Below, in pieces: positions 40,140 through 40,472 of a DNA stretch of 40,472 nucleotides. Under the pieces are notes generated by a model, which had not been told where the DNA came from, did no database searches, and worked only from the letters and a program-made list of their open reading frames with translations. Source of the stretch: Methylobacterium sp. J-026 (GTDB lineage Bacteria; Pseudomonadota; Alphaproteobacteria; Rhizobiales; Beijerinckiaceae); the NCBI RefSeq assembly GCF_022829585.1, contig NZ_JAKSYC010000064.1, positions 1 through 40,472 on the forward strand, read 5' to 3'. The position numbers were made by a program, and so were the translations under genes. Position 1 is the first letter of the stretch, and each line of letters begins with the position of its first letter.

Positions 40140-40472
40140 ACGACTTCGCCCACCTCCTCGACCGCCTCGCCTACGAGCCGAGGCGCAATGCCAAGCTGCG
40201 GATGCTGCAGGATTATTTTTCGCGCACGCCCGACCCGGAGCGCGGCTACGCGCTCGGCGCCATGACCGGCACGCTGAGCTTTCGCGAGGCCAAGCCGGCC
40301 CTGATCCGCGGGCTGGTGGAGGCGCGGATCGACCCGGTGCTGTTCCGGCTGTCGCACAATTACGTGGGCGATCTCGCCGAGACCACGGCGCTGATCTGGC
40401 CGACACCGCGCGATCTCCCTCCCCCCTCTGCGGGGGAGGGTGGCCCTCGCGTCAGCGAGGGTCGGGAGAGGG
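40136..40472 (+). CDS. ATP-dependent DNA ligase, N-terminal part (continues past the window)
   Basis: The frame opens at GTG 40136 in a GTGA overlap with the exonuclease stop. The first residues (NDFAHLLDRLAYEPRRNAKL, RMLQDYFSRTPDPERGYAL) and LSHNYVGDLAETTALIWP match the N-terminal domain of bacterial ATP-dependent ligases that pair with this exonuclease. The catalytic KYDG lysine lies beyond the window. After ALIWP the DNA is a palindromic repeat that stays open in this frame and would encode DLPPPSAGEGGPRVSEGRE, which is not typical ligase sequence. Confidence 0.9.
   Translation, partial: MNDFAHLLDRLAYEPRRNAKLRMLQDYFSRTPDPERGYALGAMTGTLSFREAKPALIRGLVEARIDPVLFRLSHNYVGDLAETTALIWPTPRDLPPPSAGEGGPRVSEGRER
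40417..40472. repeat. Palindromic repeat running into the ligase coding frame
   Basis: Two perfect hairpins lie side by side: CCCTCCCCC/GGGGGAGGG (40417-40425 with 40432-40440) and CCCTCGC/GCGAGGG (40444-40450 with 40455-40461), then GTCGGGAGAGGG at the window's edge. From memory this is a very common repeat in Methylobacterium and neighbouring genera, usually intergenic. Here it lies inside the ligase gene and keeps its frame open. Confidence 0.75.

Noticed and set aside
1..40472. CRISPR array, insertion sequences, rRNA or tRNA genes, replication origin
   Set aside because: None was seen on reading both strands: no regularly spaced repeats, no transposase motifs and no structural RNA signatures.

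Overview
The window is a high-GC chromosomal segment (around 70% by eye) that looks like an alphaproteobacterium of the Hyphomicrobiales. Methylobacterium or a close relative is the best guess. The reasons are conserved alphaproteobacterial blocks (mltG-yicC-gmk; timA-mltA-smr beside secB; helicase-S4-fdxA-carD; cobS/cobT beside dnaJ-like and bolA), a bacteriophytochrome with its own heme oxygenase, and several palindromic intergenic repeats of the kind common in this order. No rRNA, tRNA, CRISPR array, insertion sequence or replication origin was recognised. Family names are from recognition of the sequence; no search was run.

Layout. 1-2360: end of truB and a dihydrolipoyl dehydrogenase-like flavoprotein. 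2436-5650: a light-sensing pair, a PYP-like/bacteriophytochrome/histidine kinase fusion overlapping a heme oxygenase that would make its biliverdin chromophore. 5662-7095: divergent LysR regulator and small DMT-type transporter. 7149-9806: a membrane-anchored alpha/beta hydrolase divergent from a small secreted protein. 9828-14034 (minus): gmk, yicC, mltG, mutM. 14223-15283: a DUF433/PIN-like toxin-antitoxin cassette. 15447-17999 (minus): timA, mltA, smr, opposite secB (18330-18830). 18850-19393: decayed LysR-like remnant, then an MFS transporter. 20793-23416 (minus): RpoH-type sigma factor, CarD, FdxA. 23633-27789 (minus): S4 protein, a SUV3-like helicase with no ordinary start codon ahead of its Walker A motif, and a small secreted protein. 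27873-29595 (minus): an AT-richer two-gene island with an ImmA-like protein. 29774-31094 (minus): DUF1330 and DUF3108 proteins. 31447-31749: rpmB. 31968-35377 (minus): cobS-DUF29-cobT. 35586-37193: J-domain protein, bolA, arfB. 37202-39012 (minus): DUF1275 membrane protein and TPR-methyltransferase. 39081-end: ligase-associated exonuclease and the start of an ATP-dependent DNA ligase.

Most of the window is housekeeping: RNA modification and decay, nucleotide and cell-wall enzymes, stress transcription (RpoH, CarD), cobalamin synthesis and DNA repair. The unusual content is in four places. One is the Ppr-like photoreceptor whose PYP domain has lost its chromophore cysteine. The second is a pair of accessory cassettes (14223-15283 and 27873-29760), each beside a palindromic repeat. 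The third is a DUF29 gene lodged inside the cobaltochelatase operon. The fourth is a palindromic repeat that runs in frame into the DNA ligase coding sequence at the window's end.
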